Positions 8,918 through 18,385 of a stretch of DNA of 25,681 bases are shown in pieces (position 1 is the first letter of the stretch; every line of letters starts with the position of its first letter). The stretch lies in the NCBI RefSeq assembly GCF_000281045.1, contig NW_008246092.1, forward strand, positions 30,389 to 56,069, in the 5' to 3' direction. This stretch comes from Saprolegnia diclina VS20. Taxonomy: Eukaryota > Oomycota > Saprolegniomycetes > Saprolegniales > Saprolegniaceae. The position numbers were made by a program, and so were the translations under genes. Below the pieces are notes generated by a model, which saw only the letters and a list, made by a program, of their open reading frames with translations, was not told the DNA's origin and made no database searches.

Positions 8918-9377
8918 CTTGTGCAAGTCGTAGACTGCCAACCGATAGCCGATATGTGTTTTTATTGCCAAATTTAATGTTGCTACAAACACCAATATAA
9001 TTCAATGCTATAATCGGTCCCGCCAGTCATTGGCTAAAATCCTTGAGCAAGACCGCCAGTGAAATAGAATAGTGTGCATTTTTCTAAATAGTATTCCATA
9101 TGCACTTCGCAGTGTTGGCAGGACCATGGACGAAGCGTTTATCGGAGCCTCATACTAGTCTAGACATCTAGTGGATCTTAGATAGCTCAAGAGAAAGCGT
9201 GTAAATCCATGGAACGCCTCGAACCGCGAGACGCTCGGTGTCTCTGGTGCGATGCCTTGTGACACTATTCAAGGGTGGAGTGCCAGTATAGTGTATGTCC
9301 TTGTTCCAGGACATGGTGCGCTTGGATTAGGATCAGGTCGGGATCCCAAGATTCGCCCGGCCAGCATCGATCGCATT
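8918..9377. promoter_or_regulatory. Divergent promoter region between eIF3d and La
   Basis: This 460-bp region separates the start codons of eIF3d (-) and La (+) and must hold both promoters. The half next to eIF3d is clearly AT-richer than the coding DNA around it (about 8953-9010 and 9065-9110). One ATTGG (CCAAT on the other strand) occurs near 9028. Pairing of two RNA/translation genes on a shared control region is suggestive but not proof of co-regulation. Confidence 0.45.
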
Positions 9378-10601
9378 ATGAGTGTCAAGAAGCGCGTCCA
9401 GAAGCAAATGGAGTTCTACCTCAGTATGGCCAACCTCCGAAGCGACAAGTTCCTCCAGCAGTCCATGGATGACGAAGGCTACATGCCCATCGACGTCTTC
9501 CTCACCTTCAACCGGTACACGCAAGCTTCGGAGGACGTGCATGATCATTAGCACGAGTACTGTAGCATGAAAGCCATCGGAGCGACGACGCGCATTCTCA
9601 CGGACGCTATCCGCAAGTCGCCGATCATGGTGCTTAGCGACGACGAGGCGTACGTTCGTCCGACAGAGTTGCCCGACTATGACGACGACGACAGTATCGG
9701 TACGCATTGCATGCGCCGTCCACTCTACATATCTCTACAGAGCGAACCATCTACATTGAAAACTTCTCGGTGGGTTCGGACCACGACAGTCTTCGCAAAC
9801 TCTTCTCGCCCTTTGGCAAGGTACGCCAAGCGCGCTCGTGCCATGAGCCCACGCACGGATAGGTCAACCTCGTGAGCATGCCCCGCTTTGCAGGCTCGAG
9901 AAAGTTCAAAGGCTTTGCGTTCATCGAATTTGCCTCGGTTGATGTTGTCGCCCCAGTCCTCGCGGCTCTGAAGGCTCACAAGAAGACGACACCATCGCCG
10001 GACGCACCGCCGACGGCCGGCATCTCGGGCATGGCAAAGACACGCTGGGTCGCGCTGCGCGATAGCCTCAAAGCACAGATGGCCATGGCACACACGGACA
10101 CATCGTCCTGCAGCACGCTTCAGCATGCTGTCGAGAGCGCTTCCGCGGCGCCAACCCCCGACTTTTTCACCCGGGGCCTCCTGGTGCAGCTCACAAACGT
10201 GCCCGTGGAGACGCCTCGGAAGACGCTCAAGGCCGCGCTTGAAGTCGCTGCGCCCGTTGCCTTTCTCGACGACACCAAGCTCCGCGCCGGCGGATCCGTC
10301 GTCGTGGCGCGCTTCTTGTCGACGTCGCACTCGGCCAACGGTATATTTCTTGGTCAAGCATGGCGATCCCAATACATCTCACTGTATGGGAATAGTGCTG
10401 CGACATTTTGCCGCCCATCCGCTGCAGCTCCAAGACGTGACGATCGAGATGACGGGCATGACGGGCCTTGCCGAAGAGCAGTACTGGACGTCGCATGTCC
10501 ACCTTCAGTCGGCCAAGCAGGCGCAGAAGCGCGCCAAAGCGGACAACGACGACGAAGACACTTCGCATTCCAACAAACGCAAGAAGAGCGAATTCTATTA
10601 G
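9378..10601 (+). CDS. SSB: La-type RNA-binding protein (La motif, RRM1, atypical C-terminal RRM)
   Basis: Five exons: 9378-9514, 9566-9699, 9741-9820, 9863-10340 and 10396-10601. Together they give 344 aa in one frame, with introns of 51, 41, 42 and 55 nt. The La motif comes first (QMEFYLSMANLRSDKFLQQ, then FNRMKAIG across the first splice). RRM1 follows, with RNP2 at TIYIENF and RNP1 at KFKGFAFIEF. A third domain (LLVQLTNVPVETPRKTLKAA through LQLQDVTIE) resembles the C-terminal xRRM of La and LARP7. The tail ends in a basic KRKK nuclear signal. La binds the UUU-3'OH ends of RNA polymerase III transcripts. Genuine La is favoured over LARP7 by length. Its TAG stop overlaps the stop of the opposing TRAPPC12 gene. 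Confidence 0.9.
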
Positions 10602-12947
10602 ATGCGAAAGCTGCTCGGCTCAATGTGTTCGACGCTGTACGCATCTGCCAGCCGCTTGATCGCCTCCTTGCGGCTCGTCGCGTTGGCATTGTCGCACACC
10701 AAGTCGTAGAGCGTGCTGAGGTTGAAGACAAGCGCGGCGTTCAAGTGGCGGCGCGGATCGCTCTGGAGCACCGACTCGAGCACGTTCACCGCTGTGAGCA
10801 CCTCGCACGAGTAGAGGGCGCAGATCGCCAGGTTGTTGGCCGCGCACGACGCCACGTCGCCGTCGTCGATCGTCACAAACGGGTCGGTAGCAACGTACAT
10901 GGGCTCGGGTGCTGCATGCAGTTCGAGGATCGTGTTGAACGTGTCGAGTGCTTCCTTAAACTAGTGGTGGTGGATGTGAGCGGGCGTCGACAGCGTTACG
11001 AGGGTACCTTGTTTTGCGCAAAGAAGAGCAACCCCTGGTTCAACAGAAGACGCGCCGAGCAGTCTACTGATCCAGTGAGTCAACAACGCGTTGTCAAATC
11101 GCAATCCGACCGTGAACCATCGAAGCCTGGAGTGTCGTGGCTTTGGCAAACGTGCGTTCGGCGGCGACGAGGTTGCCCATTTGGAGGTGCACGCGACCGA
11201 CGCGCGACGTCCAAAGCAGCTCTTGCCACGGCGAGAAGCGACCCGCGTTGGTCGTCTGCAAAGAATGTCATACATACACGACTGGAGCAAGGCTCGTACG
11301 AGGTAGTGGACGCTCAGACGTAGCGCCAAGTGCAGCTTCTTGCGCTCAATGAACGTGTTGATCATGGCGCCGGTCGTCATGTCCCGCCACACATCAGCCG
11401 CAGCGTCCTGTGCGCCATCGAGCCGCTGGACAAAGGCCGCCGAAGCGGCTTCGTACTCGAGATAGTTGTCTACCATGCTTCGTCAATATATTGCTTCGTC
11501 GTCGCAGGAGATGTGTGTACTCTGAAGGCGCGGTAGCTGCATGGCGAGAAAGTGGAGGCGCCAGGGAACCATGGACCCCGTCTTGCCAGACTAGAAGGAA
11601 AGTGTGGGACAGAGGTCTCTCGAAGCGACGCAGACCTCTGAAAATGTCGCCCACTGGTACTGCGGGCTATCGAGATCGCCGAGGCCTCGGACGATGGCCT
11701 CGAACGCCGTCACATTGCGCTGCTTGTACAGTGCGACGAGCTGCCACGACTACAAAAACAACTTGAGTCGGCAGAACGTCCTTCTTTCGTACGCGCGCAG
11801 CAAGCATCGCAGCGACATCGTTGGTTTGGGCCATGGACGCAGCGGCCGCCTCGAGTGACTTCCAGCGCTGGTGGTCGTAGAGCAACCGAAGACCATCCTC
11901 GGTGCCGTCAAAGGCCGGAAGAGGCGTTGGGTGCATCTCGGGCGACACTTGCGCCATAAACGCCTCAAAGAGCTCTGCGACGCTGCGTGGCGGCGGAAGG
12001 ATCTGCGTCGCGGTCTGGCGCTGTGGCGATGTGAGCGATGGCGACCGGCTGAGCGGTGATGGCTGCCGGTGCGCGAACGACGGCGACGGGTGCGTCGGGC
12101 CCGCAAACATCGGTGACGTGTTCGAGCTTGCGTACGGCGATTGGTTGTATCCCAAGAAAGGCGCGGCCGGCGGCGGCGGGGCCACGGCGGTCGCAGCACT
12201 AAACGGGTCCTGACGTTCGACGTGTAAGACTCAACGACAAGTCGCGTTCCGGACGTACCGACATGGACGAGGTGCGCGGCGCGTCAGAGAAGCTGTCTCG
12301 CTTGGCCGCTGGTGGTGGACCACCAAACATGTTGGCAAGCTCGTCCGAGGCCGAGTCTGCAGAATTGAAGTTGGACGCAGGGGCTGGTTGCGCCGGGGTC
12401 GTTGGTGGCGCATGCTGGAAGGGCGTCGACGCCTCCGCTACGTGCTGGAAAGGGTCGCTGAGGTCTGCAGTGTGAAACTGCGTATTGGCCGTCGAGTAGT
12501 CTGCGACGTGGTCAAAAGGACTCGCGCTTGAGTCGGCTGTCGGCTTGACGACCATCGGGGTCTTCAGTTGGCTCGTCGCTGGTGCCCGAGCACCAAGACC
12601 TACGTGTCCTCACATAAGCACATATGTACATCTATAGTCAGTTGTCGTACCACCGCCAGCCAGCGGTAGTCCTGGGCCCGGCTTCATCGGGTTGACGTGC
12701 GCTACAGGCCTACTCGCCGATTTAGGTCCTTGGCCGTCCACAAAGACGATGCATACCCGGACGCAAAGGGCGACGCCGACGGCCTTCGTGGCGGCGCCGC
12801 AAAGGGGTTGGGCGGCGCGTCCCCCGCGGGGAAGAGCCCGTCGTCGTATCCTTGGCTCATGCTGTCAGTCGGCTCTGCGGCGCCCTGCGGCTTTGGCAAA
12901 CGGCAGTTCGCCGGGAAATTTCCGGGCGTAAAATATGCCCAAGGCAT
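10598..12947 (-). CDS. TRAPPC12: TRAPP complex subunit 12 homologue (TPR protein)
   Basis: Ten exons, read downward: 12947-12757, 12709-12651, 12599-12259, 12209-11793, 11749-11636, 11590-11521, 11469-11300, 11255-11111, 11063-11008 and 10960-10598. They give 641 aa in one frame, with nine introns of 43-51 nt. Residues 1 to about 250 are Pro/Ser-rich and disordered, with NPF, SPF and DPF motifs. The structured half (from about 255, SVAELFEAFMAQVSP) carries TRAPPC12 landmarks: LGDLDSPQYQWATF, GSMVPWRLHFLAMQLP, and the last TPR region AANNLAICALYSCEV and HLNAALVFNLSTLYDL. TRAPPC12 is a subunit of the metazoan and stramenopile-type TRAPPIII tethering complex in ER-Golgi traffic and autophagy. 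Each splice was set by frame phase. The first two joins (residues 64 and 83) are the least constrained. Confidence 0.88.
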
Positions 12948-12991
12948 CTGATTCGACTTGGCGTTTGTATGCTCTTTGTTGGGACACGTAC
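12948..12991 (-). other. Possible 5' UTR intron of TRAPPC12
   Basis: Directly before the ATG at 12947, the minus strand reads a GTACGT donor at 12991 and a CAG acceptor ending at 12948. This would be a 44-nt intron like those in the coding region. The sequence upstream of the donor gives no in-frame ATG that would extend the protein convincingly, so a leader intron is the simplest reading. Confidence 0.45.
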
Positions 12992-13657
12992 CTTGCCAGT
13001 GGTCTAAACGCACACAACTGTCATGCGCGCCAGCTCATTCGTCATGACGCCACGCCTCTTGTGGCACGAGAGCTGCGTACTGGTATCTAGCTGCGTGCAT
13101 GCAGCAGGTCCTATATGCACGCCATTGACGTTGCGTCGGGACAAAGAGCAAACACGGACCCTTTGTGAAGAGACTTCCAATATCAGTCGTTCTAGCACCC
13201 AAAGGCTACATGCACGACCGACAACATTGGCCGTCAAACGAGGACGGTGTGATTTTTTGCATAGGATCTGCCGTAGCTTCTGTGCAAGCCGCCTTCCCGG
13301 ACATTCAGGATGCTGAAGAAATGACTGTTTGCCGCTTGTCGAAGCAAGGCCCGGCTGCGTCGAACGATGGAGATCACCAGCAGGTTTAGCAACCGCTACT
13401 GCCATGACGCGACTTGGACCAAGCACGAGCGGCTCCGTGTTGCCGCCCGTTGCTGCCCCGTCTGGTTGCGTGTTTTCCGCTCGTCTGGATTGTCTGCGTC
13501 AAAGGCCGCCTGTTTGGTCTAGGTAGGGCGCGGAAATGGCAAAAAATATGCCTCCATCATTGACACGCCACCGAATCCTAGCAGATGGACATTCTTTGGC
13601 TGCCTCCTTGCTCCTGGCTCGCAGTAAGTCGGCCATTTTGCCTCTGGGCCTTGCAGC
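12992..13657. other. Divergent intergenic region, TRAPPC12 / membrane protein 1
   Basis: These 666 bp separate the TRAPPC12 5' end (-) from the first membrane-protein ATG (+). Overlapping ORFs exist on both strands, but none resembles a family. The apparent in-frame upstream ATG at 13536 of the membrane-protein frame runs through the intron at 13698-13746 and lacks a signal peptide, so it is treated as non-coding. I see no repeats or RNA genes. Confidence 0.45.
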
Positions 13658-14714
13658 ATGCACGGTTCTACCACCGCTATCCTTGTGCTTCTCCACGGTA
13701 CGCGACCTTTCGTGGCAATGTCGAGGCTCATGCACCTCACGCACAGCTGCGGCGACGCTGGCGGTGCAAGACCCCTCCTTGTGCCGGCTCGTCGTGCTCT
13801 GCTTCACCATCACCAACACCCCGTGCAACCGCCAACTCGGTGCGTGTCCTCCATGTCTCTACGCGAACGCACAGGGCGGGTACCTTTGTTGGGCGAAAAC
13901 AGGCCCGTCGTGCCCGTTCACAGACAAGTCGGAGCTCACAATGTTCGACTGCTCTGGCAGCAACGCAACAACACCGACCCCAACAACAACGGCGGTACCA
14001 ACTACGACGCCGACACCAATAACAACGCTGACGGCAACAACAACAGCTACACCGACGACGGTACTACCAACGACGCCGACACAAACAGCCAACAACAGTA
14101 CGCAGAACGTACCGGGACCGAGCGAAGGCGCCAACTCGAACAGCGCTAGCTCGGCTACGGCGAGTCAAACGGTGCTCATGATTGCGATTGGCATGGGCGT
14201 CGCGTTCATGTTCGTGGCGGGTGTTTGCGCGCTCATGTATCGTCGCGAGAAGCGGCCGCGCCAGCCGTGTCCGCCTCCGACGCTCGTGGATCCGCCACCA
14301 CACAGTAAATTCAAGCGCGGCGGCAGCATCGCCATGCATGGGTCGCAGCTCCAGCGCATCAACTCGGGCTTCTCGTCGCAGAACGACGACCTTTCACTGC
14401 GCTCATTCCCAACGCCGTCGAGCTTTGGCGACGTGCAGAGCATTCTCGGCCAGGGCCGCGACGACGTGCAACCGCACAGTACGATCCACGAGTACATCGA
14501 CTCGGTGTCGTTTGCGCAGTTTTACCCGCTCCCGACAACAGCGACCGACGACATTTCAGACTCGGTGTCGCAGTACCGGTCGACCAACTCGCTCGTACTC
14601 GATGGGCGGTACAGCAATTTTTCCATCCTCTCGGACGACCCGCGCGACAACAACAACCCGAAGCTCCGCGTTTCGTGGGACGACGACGAGCGCGACAAGG
14701 AGGTTGAAATCTAA
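13658..14714 (+). CDS. Type I membrane protein with Cys-rich ectodomain and Thr-rich stalk
   Basis: Exons 13658-13697 and 13747-14714 (49-nt intron) give 335 aa. The join builds a clean signal peptide, MHGSTTAILVLLH|AAATLA, which neither reading frame shows alone. The ectodomain has the pattern CNRQLGACPPCLY...GYLCWAKTGPSCPF...DC. A Thr/Pro/Asn-rich stalk of about 70 residues follows and is probably O-glycosylated. Then come one membrane helix (VLMIAIGMGVAFMFVAGVCALMY), a basic stop-transfer (RREKRPR) and a cytoplasmic tail of about 150 residues. The tail contains YRSTNSLVLDGRYSNFSIL and many Ser and acidic residues. The architecture suggests a surface sensor or adhesion protein. No known family is recognised. 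It is the first of three related genes in tandem. Confidence 0.8.
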
Positions 14715-15669
14715 CGTCGCTTCCATCCTACTAAATTATATACACCAATATGTCAGTCATCCAGCGTCCGCTATCCCAGGCTAGGGCTAGGTGCAAAGTG
14801 TTATAACTCGCAACGACGGTCTACATTTCATGCGCCTCCATGCCATCGGTCATTGACATTCGCATTGTTTTCTGCGCTGCGAGCGATAATGATGCCAGAA
14901 AACCTATGTGCGTCTGCCAGCGCCACGGAAATATACTGTACAGCGCTTCAAGTTCTAACGAGGAAGGCCTCGTGGTGGAGGTACGCGACGCGCCTTGAAA
15001 CGAGGAAGAGGACGACCACAGATGCAAGTTCAAATAGGACACGTGACGCTGGCTTTAGTCCGAGGTGTCAGGTGTATATACAATCGTGCGCGGATCGTAC
15101 GCACGCACGTGTGTGGACAGTCGATGTGATTGCGCCTGTGCACGCTGTCCCGATCTCTGCTTGGTACCGAGATGGCAGCAACTGCACTCTCACTGGACTG
15201 ATGCAGCGATGGTAGCCAGTGGTATCGGAAGTACGTCTACTTGCCTCTCTGCATTGCAAATTGACGCGGCTGGGACCACGAACCTTCAAGACCGCCTCTG
15301 GCAAACGCTGTGTTGTCGTGTCGCCACGTGTTATAACACTTTGGGCCGATAACAGCCCAGTTACACATCGCCCATGCAGCAGCATCCAATATCATCTCCG
15401 AGCGTGTCGCCAAGTCTCTACGCGCCAGCGACCATCGAGAGAAGCCGAGATGGCAGCGATGGAAGGCAGCGTCGGCGGCGTCGACGAGCCAGCGCGGAGG
15501 AGGAGCGGTCGCACCGCTTGACCGGCTGCACCAGCTGCGGCCAAACGACTCAGAGTTCGTATCGAGTGGCCGGCGGCGATCGAACTTGACCAGATGTGTA
15601 ACACGTCGTCTTCGCCCACGCCTCACCCACGCGATTTCAAAATCAAACTGGTCCTCAGTAGCAGTCGTC
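14715..15669. other. Gap between membrane protein genes 1 and 2
   Basis: This 955-bp gap has no confident gene. A + strand open frame at 15065-15352 contains CVDSRCDCACARCPDLCLVP (about 15110-15170), Cys-rich in the style of the neighbouring ectodomains. It could be a lost or unrecognised 5' exon of membrane protein 2, but I could not join it in frame. Opposite-strand ORFs at 15237-15671 have no recognisable features. Confidence 0.35.
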
Positions 15670-16299
15670 ATGGGCGCGGAGACCTTTGTTGGTATTGGGC
15701 TCGTCGCGTTTGCTATCCTCTTCCTCGGCTACATGTCGTACAAGTGCAGCCGCGACAAGGCGCGCGTGCCGCCGCCTGCCAAGCCCGTTGAGACGCCCGC
15801 GTACAACCCGACCGCGCTCACCGAGATGGAAGATGGTCGTGGCAGCGGCTCGTTCGTCGTTCTGCAGGACAAGGTGCGCGACAGCAACATCCTGGACGCG
15901 TCGCCGCCGTCGCAAACGCACGTCTCGGCCAAGCTCGTCTCGTTCAGCGTCGGGTCGTCCGTCGGCGTCGGCAGCCACTTTGTCGTGACCAAGCCGACAG
16001 CGACCGACGACATTGCGATCCTCGAGGACGAAGAAGACGACGACATGATGGTCATCCAGCACGCGCCAATGAAGAAGCTCGGAGACGGCCTTGCCGAAGA
16101 CGACTTTGACATCGTCGACCAAGACTTGTACCGGTCGTCGACGTCGTTTAGCAAAGGCATGGACGGCCGGTACTCGCACTTCAGCATGGTCTCAGAGCTC
16201 TCAGCGTACGAGACGGCGAGCGAGTACGAGTCGCGCATGTCCCAGGCAAGTCGCGACAGCTACATGACCGACTACGACGGCAAGGAGGCCCGCATTTAG
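15670..16299 (+). CDS. Single-pass membrane protein 2 (signal-anchor, no ectodomain seen)
   Basis: A 209-aa frame. Residues 6-23 are one hydrophobic helix (FVGIGLVAFAILFLGYM) followed by SYKCSRDK, which should leave the long C-terminus in the cytoplasm. The tail is Ser/Asp-rich and includes an acidic EDEEDDDMM run. It also carries LYRSSTSFSKGMDGRYSHFSM, which matches the tail motif of the upstream gene (YRSxxS...DGRYSxFS). The protein ends in Tyr/Ser/Glu repeats (YETASEYESRMSQASRDSYM). The ATG at 15670 lies at the helix. The frame stays open for 28 codons upstream, so a longer version with spliced 5' exons coding for an ectodomain is possible. No family is recognised. Confidence 0.65.
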   Translation: MGAETFVGIGLVAFAILFLGYMSYKCSRDKARVPPPAKPVETPAYNPTALTEMEDGRGSGSFVVLQDKVRDSNILDASPPSQTHVSAKLVSFSVGSSVGVGSHFVVTKPTATDDIAILEDEEDDDMMVIQHAPMKKLGDGLAEDDFDIVDQDLYRSSTSFSKGMDGRYSHFSMVSELSAYETASEYESRMSQASRDSYMTDYDGKEARI

Positions 16300-16657
16300 A
16301 CGCGAGACGCAACTACTAGTTTGAATAGGATTTATTAATCAACGCGCCAGCGCGGCGCCGTGAGCTACATTATCACTGCGATGCCAGCCTCATGGAGCAT
16401 GGAGCAAACAGCAAGTCCGAGGATCCGGAGCACGAGCGACTGGACCCTGCATTGTGCATCCGTCCTATGTGATGAACCCACGCTTGACATGCAGCGCCGT
16501 TGACGACGACCCCTCTCCCCTGTCGCCATCTGCACGCGTTCTTTGCCCGCACGATTCTACGACCATGCTTCTGATAGGCAGACAGGCGCCACCAGCTGGT
16601 GCGGCCCCATCACGGTGCTTCGATCGGACCGAATCGCAGCCTTCTTTTCGCAGGGCG
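16300..16657. other. Gap between membrane protein genes 2 and 3
   Basis: These 358 bp should contain the 3' end of gene 2 and the promoter of gene 3. An open frame runs into gene 3 from 16454, but it lacks a signal peptide and is taken as untranslated. Nothing else is recognisable. Confidence 0.4.
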
Positions 16658-17694
16658 ATGACCCGCCGCCTCTTCCTTCTACTGCTGCTCCACACGGCGG
16701 CCGCGGGCCTCGCACCGCGCAACGCGACGCATCTCTGTACATCGATCGACCGCTGCATGACGCGCGAGGCTAAGACGTGCCACCGCGGCCGCGAGCGCTG
16801 CCCGTCGTGCCTCCTGCCGCAGCCTGAGACCGGTGCCTACGTGTGCATCGAGCCCACAGGCGCGCGCTGCCCCACCTACGACCCACCATCCATCGACTGC
16901 AGTTCGTAATTCTTATTTGTGTCGCGTGATCTCATGCCCAAGCCTGTAGCGGCGGTGCGGCGCCTTGATACCAACAGCACGACGAGCCGAATACCGCCGC
17001 TCGACCCGAAATCCTCCAATGTCCCGACACCCGTCCCTGGTGAGCGCTTGACACGACGTCACGTCTCGTAACATCGCGAGTAGGCCCGGCGCCGCCGTTG
17101 TCGACACTCCACATCGCCTACATTGTCGGTATCTCGGTGTGCACGATCAGCATCTTTGGCTTCCTCTTCCTCTATCGCCCCGCGAGCGCAAGCGCCAAGG
17201 ACGATGTCCCGATGCTGCACCCGCCCACGTCGTCGCGCAAGATGGAAACGTTCCTCGAGGCCTTTGGCACCAACGACATGCTCTTGCAGAGCAAGCGCGC
17301 ACTGCAGCCGATCGAGTCGGCGAGCCCGTTGGAAGCCCGCGCGTCGTACTTTGACTCGGTGCGGACCAGCGATCTGCTCACGTGCGCGCGGCAGATACCG
17401 CTTCTCGAAGACGATGTCGAGCCCAAGGCCAAGACTCGTGCGGCGTCTGGCGGCGGTCGTGGCACCGTTGTCATCGCCGAAGAGACCGAGCTGCCGAAAG
17501 AGGTGGGCGAAACGCCTTCGCTCATGCGGCCCACGGAACTGCGGAGGCAGCGGCCGATCGAGAGCCTCATGTCGCCATACTCTGTCGGCTCCTCTGAGAG
17601 CGCCGACTCGGTTCTCTCCGACAACAGCGAGGAGGTGTTCATGTCCCGGTCCTTCTCCTGGAATAAGTTTAGCCTCCATGGCACCCCTGCGTAA
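16658..17694 (+). CDS. Type I membrane protein with Cys-rich ectodomain (paralogue of gene at 13658)
   Basis: Proposed exons 16658-16901, 16950-17039 and 17084-17694 give 314 aa, with introns of 48 and 44 nt. The signal peptide MTRRLFLLLLLHTAAAG is clear. The ectodomain CHRGRERCPSCLL...GAYVCIEPTGARCP...DC follows the same C-x5-CPxCL-...-GxYxC-x5-GxxCP-...-DC spacing as the gene at 13658. A short Thr/Pro stalk (exon 2) leads to one membrane helix, AYIVGISVCTISIFGFLFLY. The cytoplasmic tail is Ser- and Glu-rich and ends with FMSRSFSWNKFSL. The first donor (GTTCGT) is weak. It was chosen because it is the only one near the C-terminal DC that keeps the frame. If it is wrong, exon 1 would end at the stop at 16909 as a secreted protein. 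Function unknown. Confidence 0.72.
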
Positions 17695-18385
17695 TCGAGC
17701 CGCTTATTTATACGAGATTTCATTGGTCCTATTTAAACGAATCAGCGCGTGCCAAGCACCCTGTCTTGGATGTGGCAATTCCGGTCAAGTTCAGAAACCA
17801 AAGATCACGACAAAGTTTTCGCGTTTGGCGATACATCACAACTATTGCACCAAGCGTACACACACATACATCTACATATCTACCTAACCACCTCACCTAT
17901 ACTGGCTGTGGCAGGCGCATTCATATATTGTTGTTGCTGGATACTGATGTCATGGTTCGCCAGTTAGTGCCCAGGCGGCGCCATGGAAGGTGTAGGCTAG
18001 GCACAGGGGAGCGCGCACGGGGCGCAGTTGTGTCATACGGCACAAGTAAGGGTACATACATTTGCTGATGAGCAAACTTGCTGCACGACGAACTCTCCGT
18101 ACGCATGCACCGTAGTCGTTCGAGGTCAGCACCGTTTCAAGTCCGCTCGTTGCAGTCTACAGGTGAAGGACTTTTTCGACTAAGGTCGCATCCTGGCTCT
18201 GACTCAGATAACATACTCGAAGAAGACTGCTGCACGTTGCATTTGATGTGAGCTCAAGCCGTGCTACGCTCAACACTGCCACGCCACCGTTGATTCCGGA
18301 TAAACGAGATCTCAAAGGGTTATTCCCTTGAAAAGTACAATCGTATTCGGATTGCCCTTTTCTGACACTGACGAAACGACGAACG
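17695..18385. other. Intergenic region; no gene seen
   Basis: These 691 bp lie between membrane protein 3 and the PH-START-ORD gene. The sequence is more AT-rich than its neighbours, with a CA/TA-rich run around 17849-17900. Only short chance ORFs are present. It should hold a 3' UTR on the left and the promoter of the next gene on the right. Confidence 0.45.

Noticed and set aside
7226-8977. 583-codon + strand ORF antisense to eIF3d
   Set aside because: Its composition is Val/Arg/Leu-rich with no domain. It mirrors the strong GC-biased codon pattern of the certain eIF3d gene on the other strand.
9872-11323. 483-codon + strand frame that appears to extend La into the next gene
   Set aside because: Past 10340 it reads an intron and then the antisense of TRAPPC12. 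Splicing at 10340/10396 gives the natural La C-terminus and stop at 10601.
10598-12947. Several short minus-strand ORFs read as separate small genes or a broken gene
   Set aside because: They join through nine 43-51 nt introns into one 641-aa TRAPPC12 frame.
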